DNA from: Pustulibacterium marinum
GTDB lineage: Bacteria; Bacteroidota; Bacteroidia; Flavobacteriales; Flavobacteriaceae
Reading direction: 5' to 3'
NCBI RefSeq assembly: GCF_900116665.1
Contig: NZ_FPBK01000003.1
Location: 151,306-215,305, forward strand
Length of the DNA: 64,000 nt
This document shows, piece by piece, positions 27,901 to 36,603 of this stretch. The position numbers and the translations under genes are program-made. Every line of letters begins with the position of its first letter. Positions within the stretch are counted from its first letter, which is position 1. The notes beneath the pieces are model-generated. The model worked only from the letters and a program-made list of their open reading frames with translations. It did not search any database and was not told the DNA's origin.

Positions 27901-27932
27901 ATCATTTTTTTTCAGAAAACTACTTGCAAACA

Positions 27933-27964
27933 TTTGATTTAAAAATAGAAGTATCCTATTTTTG
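27933..27964 (+). promoter_or_regulatory. Consensus Bacteroidota promoter
   Basis: TTTG at 27933-27936, a 20-base spacer and TATTTTTG at 27957-27964 match the -33/-7 consensus. It lies 18 bases before the ATG at 27983 and shows that the upstream in-frame TTG at 27962 is inside the promoter. Confidence 0.8.
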
Positions 27965-27982
27965 ATAATTAAACAAACCGCT

Positions 27983-28735
27983 ATGAACCAAGAATTATAT
28001 AAGAAACTGTTAGAATTGTCGCCAGACTATAAAATGAATTATTTACCGAGCATTTCGGTAGATTGTGTTGTTTTTGGATTTCATAAAGCAAGTTTAAAAG
28101 TTTTGTTGACCAGACTTAAAGGTTACGAAGATTGGATGTTACCGGGCGGATATTTGCAAAAAGATGAAGATCTTGAAAAAAGTGCCAGTAGAATTTTGGA
28201 AGAGCGTACCGGCGCCAAAGATATATTTTTAACCCAATTCAAATCGTTTGGAAAAGTAAACAGATCTGAAATGGCATTTGATGAGTGGCCAGATGATTTG
28301 TGGCATAAACAGCGTTTTCTATCCATAGCCTATTATGCACTTATAGATTTTGAACAAGTAACTCCATCTATTGATTTCTACTCAAATGCTTGTGAATGGA
28401 AAGATATTGATGAGCTTCCAGGTATGATCATGGATCATAGAGAGATTTTGGATAAAGCTTTATTACAATTAAGAAGAGACTTAAATTATAAACCAGTTGG
28501 TTTGAATTTACTTCCAGAAAAATTTACAATGCCAGAACTTCAAAAACTATATGAAGTAATTCTTGGAAAAGAACTAAACAGAGGTAATTTTTACCGAAAG
28601 ATGAAGCGTTATGACATTCTCACAAAATTAGACGAAACCAGAAAAGGTGGAGCACACAAAGCACCCGATTTATATTCTTTCAACTTAGATACTTATAAAA
28701 AAGCCTTGGAAAGTGGTTTTCAGGAAAGCTGGTAA
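27983..28735 (+). CDS. Nudix-fold transcriptional regulator (NrtR/AraR-like)
   Basis: This is a 250-residue protein with an N-terminal Nudix domain (about 20-160) and a C-terminal winged helix (about 170-250, LPEKFTMPELQKLYEVILGKELNRGNFYRKM…DIL). This layout is typical of NrtR-type repressors and of the AraR-like sugar regulators of Bacteroidetes, in which the Nudix domain senses a ligand. The Nudix box (56-78) has lost two Glu residues (I71, R75), so hydrolysis is unlikely. The ATG at 27983 is supported by the promoter just upstream. The gene has its own terminator and no adjacent target gene was identified. Confidence 0.88.
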   Translation: MNQELYKKLLELSPDYKMNYLPSISVDCVVFGFHKASLKVLLTRLKGYEDWMLPGGYLQKDEDLEKSASRILEERTGAKDIFLTQFKSFGKVNRSEMAFDEWPDDLWHKQRFLSIAYYALIDFEQVTPSIDFYSNACEWKDIDELPGMIMDHREILDKALLQLRRDLNYKPVGLNLLPEKFTMPELQKLYEVILGKELNRGNFYRKMKRYDILTKLDETRKGGAHKAPDLYSFNLDTYKKALESGFQESW

Positions 28736-28760
28736 CCACATTTATATAAAGAACATAATA

Positions 28761-28792
28761 AAAAAAAGGAACTCAGTTGAGTTCCTTTTTTT
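28761..28792. terminator. Bidirectional terminator
   Basis: Arms 28761-28774 and 28779-28792 pair around an AGTT loop, with A and T runs outside. It separates the Nudix regulator from the opposing outer-membrane gene. Confidence 0.88.
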
Positions 28793-28799
28793 ATTTGAA

Positions 28800-29405
28800 T
28801 CACAAGGTTAAAATTGCACCAACGTTTATAGATGATTTTGTATTAAGAATTGTAAACGGAATTGCGTCTGCCTTATCAGGATTTATAAACCCGAAGAATT
28901 CTTGATAATCAATAAATAATGATACTTTTTCTGCAACTCTAAAACTATAACCAAGACCATAGTTAATACCAAAATCATTATTTGCTAATGCTTCTTTGAT
29001 ATCATATTCATTGCCATTGGTATCTTCATACACCGCATTAGTTAGAAATGCAATCGTTGTCCCAAAATTAAAATACCAATTATTTTTATTCCCAAAATGA
29101 AGTGAAGCATTCAATGGAATAGTTATGTATTGCAACTTATCTTTACCATCATAAGAGTCTTTCACTCCCATGTTTTCATACGTAATTCCAGATCTTGCAC
29201 TCCATTTTTCACTAAAAAAATATTCGCCAATCACGCCAAAATTGGGTGCTAATCTTGATTTGTAAGAAACATCAGATTCAAATTCAAAATAGTTAGATAA
29301 ATTAAGTCCAACCTTGGGAGCTAAGGTAAAATCTCCTTTGGAATTTTGTGCATATATTGAACTGGTAAATACACATAAAATAAAGAGAAAAGTAAGTTTT
29401 TTCAT
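28800..29405 (-). CDS. Outer-membrane beta-barrel protein
   Basis: This is a 201-residue porin-like outer-membrane protein. It has a signal peptide (MKKLTFLFILCVFTSSIYAQ) and a mature part made of alternating beta strands typical of an eight- to ten-stranded barrel (APKVGLNLSNYF, NFGVIGEYFFSEKWSARSGITYENMG, INYGLGYSFRVAEKVSLFIDYQEFFG), ending in the hydrophobic strand SINVGAILTL. The fold class is clear; ligand or role is not. It has its own -7 element at 29434-29441. Confidence 0.85.
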   Translation of the reverse strand: MKKLTFLFILCVFTSSIYAQNSKGDFTLAPKVGLNLSNYFEFESDVSYKSRLAPNFGVIGEYFFSEKWSARSGITYENMGVKDSYDGKDKLQYITIPLNASLHFGNKNNWYFNFGTTIAFLTNAVYEDTNGNEYDIKEALANNDFGINYGLGYSFRVAEKVSLFIDYQEFFGFINPDKADAIPFTILNTKSSINVGAILTL

Positions 29406-29433
29406 GATCAGATTGTTTATTTATGATCGGCAA

Positions 29434-29441
29434 CAAATCTA
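29434..29441 (-). promoter_or_regulatory. -7 element (TAGATTTG) for outer-membrane protein gene
   Basis: The plus strand reads CAAATCTA, an exact minus-strand TAnnTTTG, 28 bases before the start at 29405. No clear -33 was found because the carB terminator lies there. Confidence 0.55.
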
Positions 29442-29453
29442 ACGTTATAAAAT

Positions 29454-29483
29454 AAAAAAACCTCCTTTTCAGGAGGTTTTTTT
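29454..29483 (-). terminator. carB terminator
   Basis: A 13-bp stem (29454-29466 with 29471-29483) flanked by A and T runs lies 20 bases after the carB stop. Confidence 0.88.
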
Positions 29484-29502
29484 ATACTATATGAAAGTGT
29501 TC

Positions 29503-32355
29503 TTATTTACTTAAATACATTTTTCTACGAGAATATAAGTTATAAAACTCATCATCTTTTAAGCTATCAATAAATAAGATACTTTCTCCTGTACTCTTCA
29601 TTTCTGGCCCTAAGTTTTTATTTACATTCGGGAATTTATTGAAAGAGAATACCGGTTGCTTAATTGCGTATCCTTCTAATTGTGGGTTAAAATCAAAGTC
29701 TTTCACTTTCTTCTCGCCAAGCATCACTTTAGTAGCAAAGTTTACATAAGGCTCTTTGTATGCTTTTGCAATAAATGGTACTGTACGAGATGCTCTTGGG
29801 TTTGCTTCAATAATATATACTACATCATCTTTCACTGCAAACTGAATATTGATTAAACCAACTGTATTTAATTCTAAAGCAATTTTACGTGTATGATCTT
29901 TGATCTGTTGTAAAACCAAATCTCCTAGATTAAATGGAGGTAATGTTGCATTTGAGTCTCCAGAGTGAACTCCACAAGGCTCAATATGCTCCATAATACC
30001 AATGATGTAAACATCTTCTCCGTCACAAATTGCATCTGCTTCTGCTTCAATAGCTCCATCTAAATAATGGTCTAGCAACAATTTGTTATTTGGAATTTTA
30101 CGAAGTAAATCTACAACGTGCTCTTCCAATTCTTTCTTGTTGATCACAATTTTCATTCCCTGACCTCCTAATACATACGATGGCCTTACCAATAATGGGA
30201 AATCTAAATCGTCTGCCAAAGCCAAAGCTTCATCAGCCGTTTCTGCTACACCAAATTTTGGGTAAGGAATATTATTGTCAGCTAACAATTTTGAGAAACT
30301 ACCTCTATCTTCCGCTAAATCTAACGCATCGAAGCTGGTTCCTAAAATCTTAATTCCGTATTTATCTAATTTTTCAGCAAGCTTTAATGCTGTTTGTCCA
30401 CCTAACTGAACAATTACACCTTCTGGTTTTTCATGACGAATAATATCATAAATATGTTCCCAGAAAACTGGTTCAAAATATAATTTATCTGCCGTATCAA
30501 AATCAGTAGAAACGGTTTCAGGATTACAGTTGATCATGATAGTTTCGTAACCACACTCAGCAGCTGCTAAAACACCGTGTACACAACAATAATCAAACTC
30601 GATTCCTTGTCCAATTCGGTTTGGTCCAGAGCCTAAAACAACAATTTTTTTCTTATCGGTTACTACACTTTCGTTTGAAGTGTACGTATTTCCGTCTACA
30701 TCTGTGATTTCACTTTCGAAAGTAGAGTAATAATATGGTGTCATAGCTTGGAACTCAGCCGCACACGTATCAACCAATTTATAAACTCTGTTGATGCCCA
30801 TCTCATCACGCTTGCTGTATACTTGGCTTTCCAAACATCCTAGCATATGCGCAATTTGGCGGTCACCATAACCTTTTTGTTTTGCTTCAAGAAGTAACTC
30901 CTTTGGCAGTGAATCGATCTTAAATGTAGCAATCTCTTTTTGTAAATGATATAACTCTTCATATTGCTTTAAGAACCACATATCTATTTTTGTGATTTCG
31001 TGAATTCTACTCAATGGAATTCCTAATTGAATAGCATCATAAATCACAAATACGCGATCCCAACTTGCATATGTTAGTTTCTCTATAATTTGATCATAGT
31101 TGGTATAACCTTTACCATCTGCTCCTAAACCGTTACGCTTAATTTCTAACGACTGAGTTGCTTTGTGTAATGCCTCTTGGAAAGAACGACCAATTCCCAT
31201 TACTTCACCAACAGATTTCATTTGAAGTCCTAAAGTTCTATCAGATCCTTCGAACTTATCAAAGTTCCATCTTGGTATTTTAACAATTACGTAGTCTAAA
31301 GTAGGCTCAAATAAAGCAGACGTAGATTTTGTAATTTGATTATCCAATTCATCTAAACTATAACCAATAGCTAATTTTGAAGCGATTTTTGCAATAGGAT
31401 AACCTGTTGCTTTTGAAGCCAAAGCAGATGAACGAGATACACGTGGGTTAATTTCAATAGCGATAATATCTTCTTGATCATCTGGACTTACTGCAAACTG
31501 AACGTTACATCCACCAGCGAAATCACCAATACTACGCATCATTTTGATAGCCATGTCACGCATTTTCTGGAAAGTTTTATCAGAAAGTGTCATAGCTGGA
31601 GCCACTGTGATAGAATCTCCTGTGTGAATTCCCATTGGATCCATGTTTTCAATGGTACAAATAATAACTACGTTATCATTTTTATCACGCAACAATTCTA
31701 ATTCATACTCCTTCCATCCCATCATGGCTTTATCAATCATTACCTCATGAATAGGAGAAATCTCCAATCCTCTAGATAATAATTCTTCAAAGTCATCTTC
31801 ATTATATACAATCGCAGCACCAGCTCCACCTAAAGTAAAAGATGCTCTAATACATAATGGGAAACCAAATTTCTGTGCAATTTCTTTACCTTTTAAGAAA
31901 GAAGTTGCTGTAGCTTGAGGTGCCATAGCTACCCCAATTTTTTCCATCAATAAACGGAACTTATCTCTATCTTCAGTAATATTAATGGCATCGATATCAA
32001 CACCAATGATTTCTACATTATTCTCTTCCCAAATACCTTTTTCGTCGGCTTCAATACAAAGGTTCAAGGCTGTTTGCCCACCCATTGTAGGTAAAACCGC
32101 ATCAATATTAGGGTGCTTTTCAAGAATTTCTCTAATTGATTTGGTGGTAAGTGGCTTTAAATATACATGATCTGCCATAGAAGGGTCTGTCATGATAGTT
32201 GCCGGATTACTGTTGATAAGGATGGTTTCTATACCATCTTCTCTTAAAGAACGAAGTGCCTGAGAACCGGAATAGTCAAACTCACATGCTTGACCAATGA
32301 TGATTGGGCCCGATCCTATTAGCAAAATAGATTTTAGATCTTTTCTCTTTGGCAT
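29503..32355 (-). CDS. carB: Carbamoyl-phosphate synthase large subunit
   Basis: This is a 950-residue CarB. It makes carbamoyl phosphate from ammonia, bicarbonate and two ATP for pyrimidine and arginine synthesis. Both halves carry ATP-grasp domains: N-half motifs SILLIGSGPIIIGQACEFDYSG, VAMAPQATATS and ALEINPRVSRSSAL-type sequence (EINPRVSRSSALASKATGYP); C-half motifs VVLGSGPNRIGQGIEFDYCC, VVRPSYVLGGQGM-type sequence and EANPRASRTVPFIAKA. It is shorter than the typical 1,050-1,080 residues because it ends soon after the second ATP-grasp domain, leaving little of the C-terminal allosteric domain. It is monocistronic here, with no carA beside it. Confidence 0.96.
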   Translation of the reverse strand: MPKRKDLKSILLIGSGPIIIGQACEFDYSGSQALRSLREDGIETILINSNPATIMTDPSMADHVYLKPLTTKSIREILEKHPNIDAVLPTMGGQTALNLCIEADEKGIWEENNVEIIGVDIDAINITEDRDKFRLLMEKIGVAMAPQATATSFLKGKEIAQKFGFPLCIRASFTLGGAGAAIVYNEDDFEELLSRGLEISPIHEVMIDKAMMGWKEYELELLRDKNDNVVIICTIENMDPMGIHTGDSITVAPAMTLSDKTFQKMRDMAIKMMRSIGDFAGGCNVQFAVSPDDQEDIIAIEINPRVSRSSALASKATGYPIAKIASKLAIGYSLDELDNQITKSTSALFEPTLDYVIVKIPRWNFDKFEGSDRTLGLQMKSVGEVMGIGRSFQEALHKATQSLEIKRNGLGADGKGYTNYDQIIEKLTYASWDRVFVIYDAIQLGIPLSRIHEITKIDMWFLKQYEELYHLQKEIATFKIDSLPKELLLEAKQKGYGDRQIAHMLGCLESQVYSKRDEMGINRVYKLVDTCAAEFQAMTPYYYSTFESEITDVDGNTYTSNESVVTDKKKIVVLGSGPNRIGQGIEFDYCCVHGVLAAAECGYETIMINCNPETVSTDFDTADKLYFEPVFWEHIYDIIRHEKPEGVIVQLGGQTALKLAEKLDKYGIKILGTSFDALDLAEDRGSFSKLLADNNIPYPKFGVAETADEALALADDLDFPLLVRPSYVLGGQGMKIVINKKELEEHVVDLLRKIPNNKLLLDHYLDGAIEAEADAICDGEDVYIIGIMEHIEPCGVHSGDSNATLPPFNLGDLVLQQIKDHTRKIALELNTVGLINIQFAVKDDVVYIIEANPRASRTVPFIAKAYKEPYVNFATKVMLGEKKVKDFDFNPQLEGYAIKQPVFSFNKFPNVNKNLGPEMKSTGESILFIDSLKDDEFYNLYSRRKMYLSK

Positions 32356-32401
32356 TGTATTATAGTTGTGAAGGTTATATACTTACGAATTAAAAAGGTA
32401 C

Positions 32402-32434
32402 AAAAAAAGGTGTTACTTCCATAAAGTAACACCT
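32402..32434 (-). terminator. rpmH terminator
   Basis: The 11-bp arms at 32408-32418 and 32424-32434 pair, followed on the minus strand by seven U residues (A run at 32402-32408). It lies just after the rpmH stop, so carB needs its own promoter. Confidence 0.82.
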
Positions 32435-32459
32435 CATATATGATAGTAAAACTACATCA

Positions 32460-32618
32460 TTATTTTTTATGTCTTGGCTCTGAAGAAACACTTAATTTCT
32501 TTCTCCCCTTAGCTCTTCTGCTGGCAAGCACTTTTCTACCATTGGCAGAAGCCATTCTTTCTCTAAAACCGTGCTTGTTTCTTCTTTTTCTTTTCGATGG
32601 TTGAAATGTTCTTTTCAT
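32460..32618 (-). CDS. rpmH: 50S ribosomal protein L34
   Basis: This is a 52-residue, strongly basic protein beginning [20 protein letters not shown] and continuing with [23 protein letters not shown], an unmistakable L34. It is part of the large ribosomal subunit. The start lies 73 bases after a perfect minus-strand promoter (-33 CAAA/-7 CAAAGATA on the plus strand) and a terminator follows the stop. In many bacteria rpmH neighbours rnpA and dnaA; here it is a single-gene unit between carB and a TPR gene. Confidence 0.97.
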   Translation of the reverse strand: MKRTFQPSKRKRRNKHGFRERMASANGRKVLASRRAKGRKKLSVSSEPRHKK

Positions 32619-32690
32619 CTTAAAATATCTTTAAATGCCTTATTCTCTATTAAATTAAAATGCTTACCTGCTTTTTCAAAAAGCTGGGCG

Positions 32691-32721
32691 CAAAGATACA
32701 AATAGTTTTAAGTTAAGCAAA
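32691..32721 (-). promoter_or_regulatory. rpmH promoter
   Basis: On the minus strand TTTG (32721-32718), a 19-base spacer and TATCTTTG (32698-32691) match the Bacteroidota consensus exactly. The TSS would fall near 32684, leaving a leader of about 65 bases. Confidence 0.82.
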
Positions 32722-32754
32722 CCTATTTACAAAAATATTTTTGATTGTTTTTAG

Positions 32755-32762
32755 TATCTTTG
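32755..32762 (+). promoter_or_regulatory. -7 element (TATCTTTG) for TPR gene
   Basis: This exact TAnnTTTG lies 23 bases before the ATG at 32786 and back to back with the rpmH promoter. No -33 TTG at the right distance was seen. Confidence 0.65.
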
Positions 32763-32785
32763 CACTCCAAAATTAACACCTTATT

Positions 32786-33301
32786 ATGTATAATAAAAAT
32801 TTAAAGTTAATAATTGCAGCTTTAATTATTGCCTGGGCAGTTTTTGAATTCGTCAAAGGACATATAGGAAACGGAATTGCGCTCATTTTACTTTCATTAA
32901 TATTTATATTTTTCTATTTCAGAAATGAGTTTATTCTTATGGCCTTTTTAAGAATGCGTAAGCAAGATTTTGAAGGAACCAGTAAATGGCTAAACAAGAT
33001 AAAGAACCCAGAAACTGCTTTAATACCAAAGCAACAAGGATATTATAACTACTTACATGGTATCATGGCATCTCAGACAAATCTTACCGTTGCTGAGAAA
33101 TATTTAAAGAAAGCCGTAAAACTAGGTTTAACCATGGATTATGATTTAGCCATGGCAAAACTAACCCTTGCAGGAATTTCTATGCAAAAAAGAAGAAAAA
33201 GAGAAGCACAAGCATTATTGAAAGAGGCAAAACAACTTGATAAGCAAAATATGATGGCTGATCAAATAAAAATGATGCAACAGCAGATGAAGAGAATTTA
33301 A
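32786..33301 (+). CDS. Small membrane protein with TPR-like C-terminus
   Basis: This is a 171-residue protein with two hydrophobic segments (about residues 8-25 and 28-46) followed by helical repeats that look like degenerate TPRs (LRMRKQDFEGTSKWLNKI, YYNYLHGIMASQTNLTVAEKYLKKAVKLGL and AMAKLTLAGISMQKRRKREAQALLKEAK). It is probably an inner-membrane scaffold facing the cytoplasm. No specific function can be named. It has its own promoter, divergent from rpmH. Confidence 0.78.
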   Translation: MYNKNLKLIIAALIIAWAVFEFVKGHIGNGIALILLSLIFIFFYFRNEFILMAFLRMRKQDFEGTSKWLNKIKNPETALIPKQQGYYNYLHGIMASQTNLTVAEKYLKKAVKLGLTMDYDLAMAKLTLAGISMQKRRKREAQALLKEAKQLDKQNMMADQIKMMQQQMKRI

Positions 33302-33443
33302 ACAAGTTTCTTTTTTCTTGTTAAATTATAAACATTCAGCAATACAAAATTATCAATAATTTAATACTAGAGTAATTTTACGTGTTTAATCACATTTTTA
33401 CGTTTTTAAACTGATTTTTTTTCAAAACCAAGTGATTAAGCAC

Positions 33444-33451
33444 TATTTTTG
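33444..33451 (+). promoter_or_regulatory. -7 element (TATTTTTG)
   Basis: An exact TAnnTTTG 17 bases before the start at 33469, giving a leader of roughly ten bases. No -33 TTG at the right distance was seen. Confidence 0.6.
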
Positions 33452-33468
33452 TCGTATATTTATTCTCT

Positions 33469-34158
33469 ATGACAAAAAGAATTACTCTATTATTAATTTT
33501 ATGTTCTTTAGCAATTCATGCTCAGACAACTAACAAAACGTTTTTGTCTGATGCTATTGTTAATAATGGACAAAAATATCTTGAGGAATGCGATAAAGCG
33601 ATTCTCGAAAAAGATATGGACAGGGTTAAGTTTCTTTTTGACTCTATTACTTCAAAAGTTTTTAAAGGTGCCTACTTTGATAATTTTCAAGTGGAACAAA
33701 TTGGAGGGCGATCTTTAAGAATTAATGATTTTGACAAACCCACGGTTATTATCACACTATCCTCTTGGTACATAACTACGGAAGGAGAAATAGCTGCTAT
33801 CAATCAACTTGCTAAGAAATATAAGAAAAGTATTGATTTCGTGGTACTTTATTGGGGTAATAAAAAACAAACTAGAAAAGCTTCTAAAGATTTTTCTTCT
33901 GATGTAACTATAACATATTTTGATGAATTGGATAACAGAGGAGCTTATATTGTTGGTAAACTAAAACACTTCTTTGGTTTCCCTACTTGTTATTATTTAA
34001 ATGAAGACAAAAGTATCATTTCAATTACGCGTGGTGCTATAAGTCAACCTTTTTATACAGATCAAGAAACTGTTAGAGAAGACAACTACAATTATCACTC
34101 AGCATATGTAAAAGAAATGCTTATCGAGAATAAAGCTTCTTCTGTTGCTACGAATTAG
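33469..34158 (+). CDS. Secreted thioredoxin-fold protein lacking the CxxC
   Basis: This is a 229-residue exported protein (signal peptide MTKRITLLLILCSLAIHAQ). The second half has the TlpA/AhpC-like thioredoxin layout: a lead strand with the IGGRSLRINDFDKPTVIITLSSWY block, where the CxxC helix should begin, then FVVLYWGNKKQTRKASKDF, and a cis-Pro-like strand HFFGFPTCYYLNED. The active-site position reads SSWYITTEGE (about 98-107), with no cysteines. It cannot do thiol-disulphide exchange and may instead bind a partner or act as a chaperone. It runs up to the cardiolipin synthase-like gene on the other strand. Confidence 0.75.
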   Translation: MTKRITLLLILCSLAIHAQTTNKTFLSDAIVNNGQKYLEECDKAILEKDMDRVKFLFDSITSKVFKGAYFDNFQVEQIGGRSLRINDFDKPTVIITLSSWYITTEGEIAAINQLAKKYKKSIDFVVLYWGNKKQTRKASKDFSSDVTITYFDELDNRGAYIVGKLKHFFGFPTCYYLNEDKSIISITRGAISQPFYTDQETVREDNYNYHSAYVKEMLIENKASSVATN

Positions 34159-34162
34159 AAAT

Positions 34163-35620
34163 CTATAATAAAGGCGCCATCAATCTTGTAAACGATTCTG
34201 CTAATTTATTAGAAAAAGATCTTTTCTCCCATTCTTCGAGAACCACTTCTCTACTCTCAGCCAAATCTATTTTGAAATGCGAAAGAGCTTCTGCAGAAAT
34301 CTTTTCGTCATAAATTAAAGCATTGATTTCAAAATTGATATTAAAGCTTCTATAATCCATATTTGACGTACCAATAGTTGTAAACACATCATCCACTACC
34401 ATTGTTTTTGCATGAACAAATCCTGGTTGGTAATAAAAAATACGAACTCCCGATTCCAGCATACGTTCAAAATAAGAAGCGCTGGCATGTTTTGCCATCC
34501 AAGAATCTGATTGCTCTGGAGTTATAATCTTAACATCCACTCCACTTTTTGCTGCTGCAGATAAAGCTGTAATCATCTCATCATTAGGAATAAAATATGG
34601 TGTGGTTATGTAAACATAATCTTCGGCTATATTTATAGCTGTGAAAATTGCTTCCATAATATTTGCCCAATCCGTATCTGGTCCACTAGCTGCAATTTGT
34701 AATGCAGTTCTATTAGACGTCTCACATTTTGGAAAATGAGCATTTACGATTTCATAGCTTTCTTCTGTTACAAAATCCCAGGTCATAAAGAAATGCATTT
34801 GTAAAGAACCAACAGCCTGCCCTACGATTCGTGTATGAGTATCTCTCCAGTACATATCATTTCTACCATTGAAATATGTATTAGAAATATTCACACCACC
34901 TACATAACCAATTTTTCCATCGATAATAGCAATTTTCCTATGGTCTCTATAATTTAATTTACTCGTAAACTTTGGAAAATAAACGGGCATAAAAGGATGA
35001 AATTCAACTCCAGCTACGCTAAGTCTTTCCATGGTAGCATTGGACAAACTGCTTCCTACATAATCGTAAATAAGCTTCACTTCTATTCCTTCTTGTGCTT
35101 TATTACAAAGAACATCCAGAATCATATTACCGGTTTCATCATCTCTAATAATGTAGTATTCTAAATGAATAAAAGATGTAGCTTTTTCTAGATCTTCAAC
35201 AATTCTGGGAATGGTATTTTCTCCGTTTCTAATAATCTCTACTTCATTACATCGTGTTAACGGAGCATCTTCACTAGAATTGAGGAGTTTTATAAGTTTA
35301 ACCTTACCATCAAGCAATTCTTCTTCTAGCTTCACCAATTCCTCTTCATCAACCGCTAATGCCTTTTGGTATTTCTTAATGGTAGATTGATTTAATACAT
35401 TTTTACGATTAAAAATCTTTTGCTTACGATATTCTTGCCCAAAAAGATAGTATACGATCAACCCAAAAAATGGTAATACAATAAGTATTATAATATAAGA
35501 AAGCGTCTTGGTTGGATTGTTATTTTTAAAAAGTACCGTGAATAGCGCTACAACCACAAAAAGATAGTTAATGGCTAAAATTATCTGAATTGCGGTTAAA
35601 GATTCTATGTATGCTACCAT
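34163..35620 (-). CDS. cls: Cardiolipin synthase-like phospholipase D protein
   Basis: This is a 485-residue PLD-superfamily phosphatidyltransferase that joins two phosphatidylglycerols to cardiolipin. It has two N-terminal membrane segments (about 5-30 and 40-60) and two HKD motifs: HRKIAIIDGKIGYVGGVN (about 220-240) and HAKTMVVDDVFTTIGTSN (about 395-415). Domain order and length match bacterial Cls. It directly abuts the lytic transglycosylase gene (stop at 35621, start at 35620), so both are one transcript in the minus direction. Confidence 0.92.
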   Translation of the reverse strand: MVAYIESLTAIQIILAINYLFVVVALFTVLFKNNNPTKTLSYIIILIVLPFFGLIVYYLFGQEYRKQKIFNRKNVLNQSTIKKYQKALAVDEEELVKLEEELLDGKVKLIKLLNSSEDAPLTRCNEVEIIRNGENTIPRIVEDLEKATSFIHLEYYIIRDDETGNMILDVLCNKAQEGIEVKLIYDYVGSSLSNATMERLSVAGVEFHPFMPVYFPKFTSKLNYRDHRKIAIIDGKIGYVGGVNISNTYFNGRNDMYWRDTHTRIVGQAVGSLQMHFFMTWDFVTEESYEIVNAHFPKCETSNRTALQIAASGPDTDWANIMEAIFTAINIAEDYVYITTPYFIPNDEMITALSAAAKSGVDVKIITPEQSDSWMAKHASASYFERMLESGVRIFYYQPGFVHAKTMVVDDVFTTIGTSNMDYRSFNINFEINALIYDEKISAEALSHFKIDLAESREVVLEEWEKRSFSNKLAESFTRLMAPLL

Positions 35621-36565
35621 TTAATTGTATTGAGGATAAATGCCTTTTTCTGGAATTTCTATAAAATACTCTTTTCTTGATCTATTGTTAAGAAAAGTAT
35701 CTCTCAACCATGGATTATGTCTTTTTAAAACTTTATAGTTAATATGATAGTTTTTAGCAAATGCAACAAAATCTGAAACAGCAGTATCAACTTTTACTTC
35801 ATAAACTGGATCATGAGCATATAAGTCTTCTTCCTGAAAATGAAATCCATATTTAAGTGGGTGGTTTAAAATTTCTTTTAGAGCCAAAATTCTAAAAACA
35901 TAACGTCCCGTTTCTTGCCCAAGTAACAAGTCATAATAATTACTCACTTGTTGTCTTTCCAATTGCTTAGAAATACCAGCCTGACCAGCATTGTAGGAAG
36001 CTGCCGCAAGCGTCCAACTATCAAACTTCTCTCTTGATTTTAAAAGATATTTACAAGCCGCCTCAGTGGAAAGTTTTAAATTATAGCGTTCATCTACATT
36101 AGAATTCACTTCTAGTCCAAGTTCTTTCGCCGTAGGCTCCATTAATTGCCAAAATCCCGTTGCTCCTGCCGGTGATACTACATTTTGCAAACCACTTTCT
36201 ATAAGTGCCAAATATTTAAAATCATCTGGAATGCCGTATTCTTTCAAAATAGGTTCTATTACAGGAAAATATTTATGAGCTCTTTTAAAAAGTAGCAAAG
36301 CATTAGACTGCCAATAATTATTTACGAGCAACTCTCTATCTATTCTTTCTAAAACTTCAGGATCATCATAAGGCATCATTTCCCCTGCAAATGACAAACT
36401 ATCCGGAATTTTCAAAGCATAAACATTTGCCACACCTTCAGATTCGTTGTGTAAATCTTCTGATTCTTTTGGAGCGCTTTCGTTAGTATTACTTACCGCA
36501 TTAATAAATATTCCAGCAGCAGCAAGCACTGCAACAGATAAAGCAATTTTTTTAATCAATCTCAT
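35621..36565 (-). CDS. Lytic transglycosylase (SLT-type)
   Basis: This is a 314-residue envelope protein with an N-terminal signal or membrane anchor and an SLT-like domain (about 110-240). The catalytic Glu is in LALIESGLQNVVSPAGATGFWQLM, and further motifs are SREKFDSWTLAAASYNAGQAGISKQL and TGRYVFRILALKEI. It cleaves peptidoglycan between MurNAc and GlcNAc with 1,6-anhydro formation, as in the MltD group. No LysM domains are seen, unlike E. coli MltD. It is co-transcribed with the cardiolipin synthase-like gene, linking cell-wall and membrane remodelling. Confidence 0.9.
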   Translation of the reverse strand: MRLIKKIALSVAVLAAAGIFINAVSNTNESAPKESEDLHNESEGVANVYALKIPDSLSFAGEMMPYDDPEVLERIDRELLVNNYWQSNALLLFKRAHKYFPVIEPILKEYGIPDDFKYLALIESGLQNVVSPAGATGFWQLMEPTAKELGLEVNSNVDERYNLKLSTEAACKYLLKSREKFDSWTLAAASYNAGQAGISKQLERQQVSNYYDLLLGQETGRYVFRILALKEILNHPLKYGFHFQEEDLYAHDPVYEVKVDTAVSDFVAFAKNYHINYKVLKRHNPWLRDTFLNNRSRKEYFIEIPEKGIYPQYN

Positions 36566-36603
36566 GTTCCTCTAGGTGAATTTCCTTAAATATAGATACA
36601 AAT

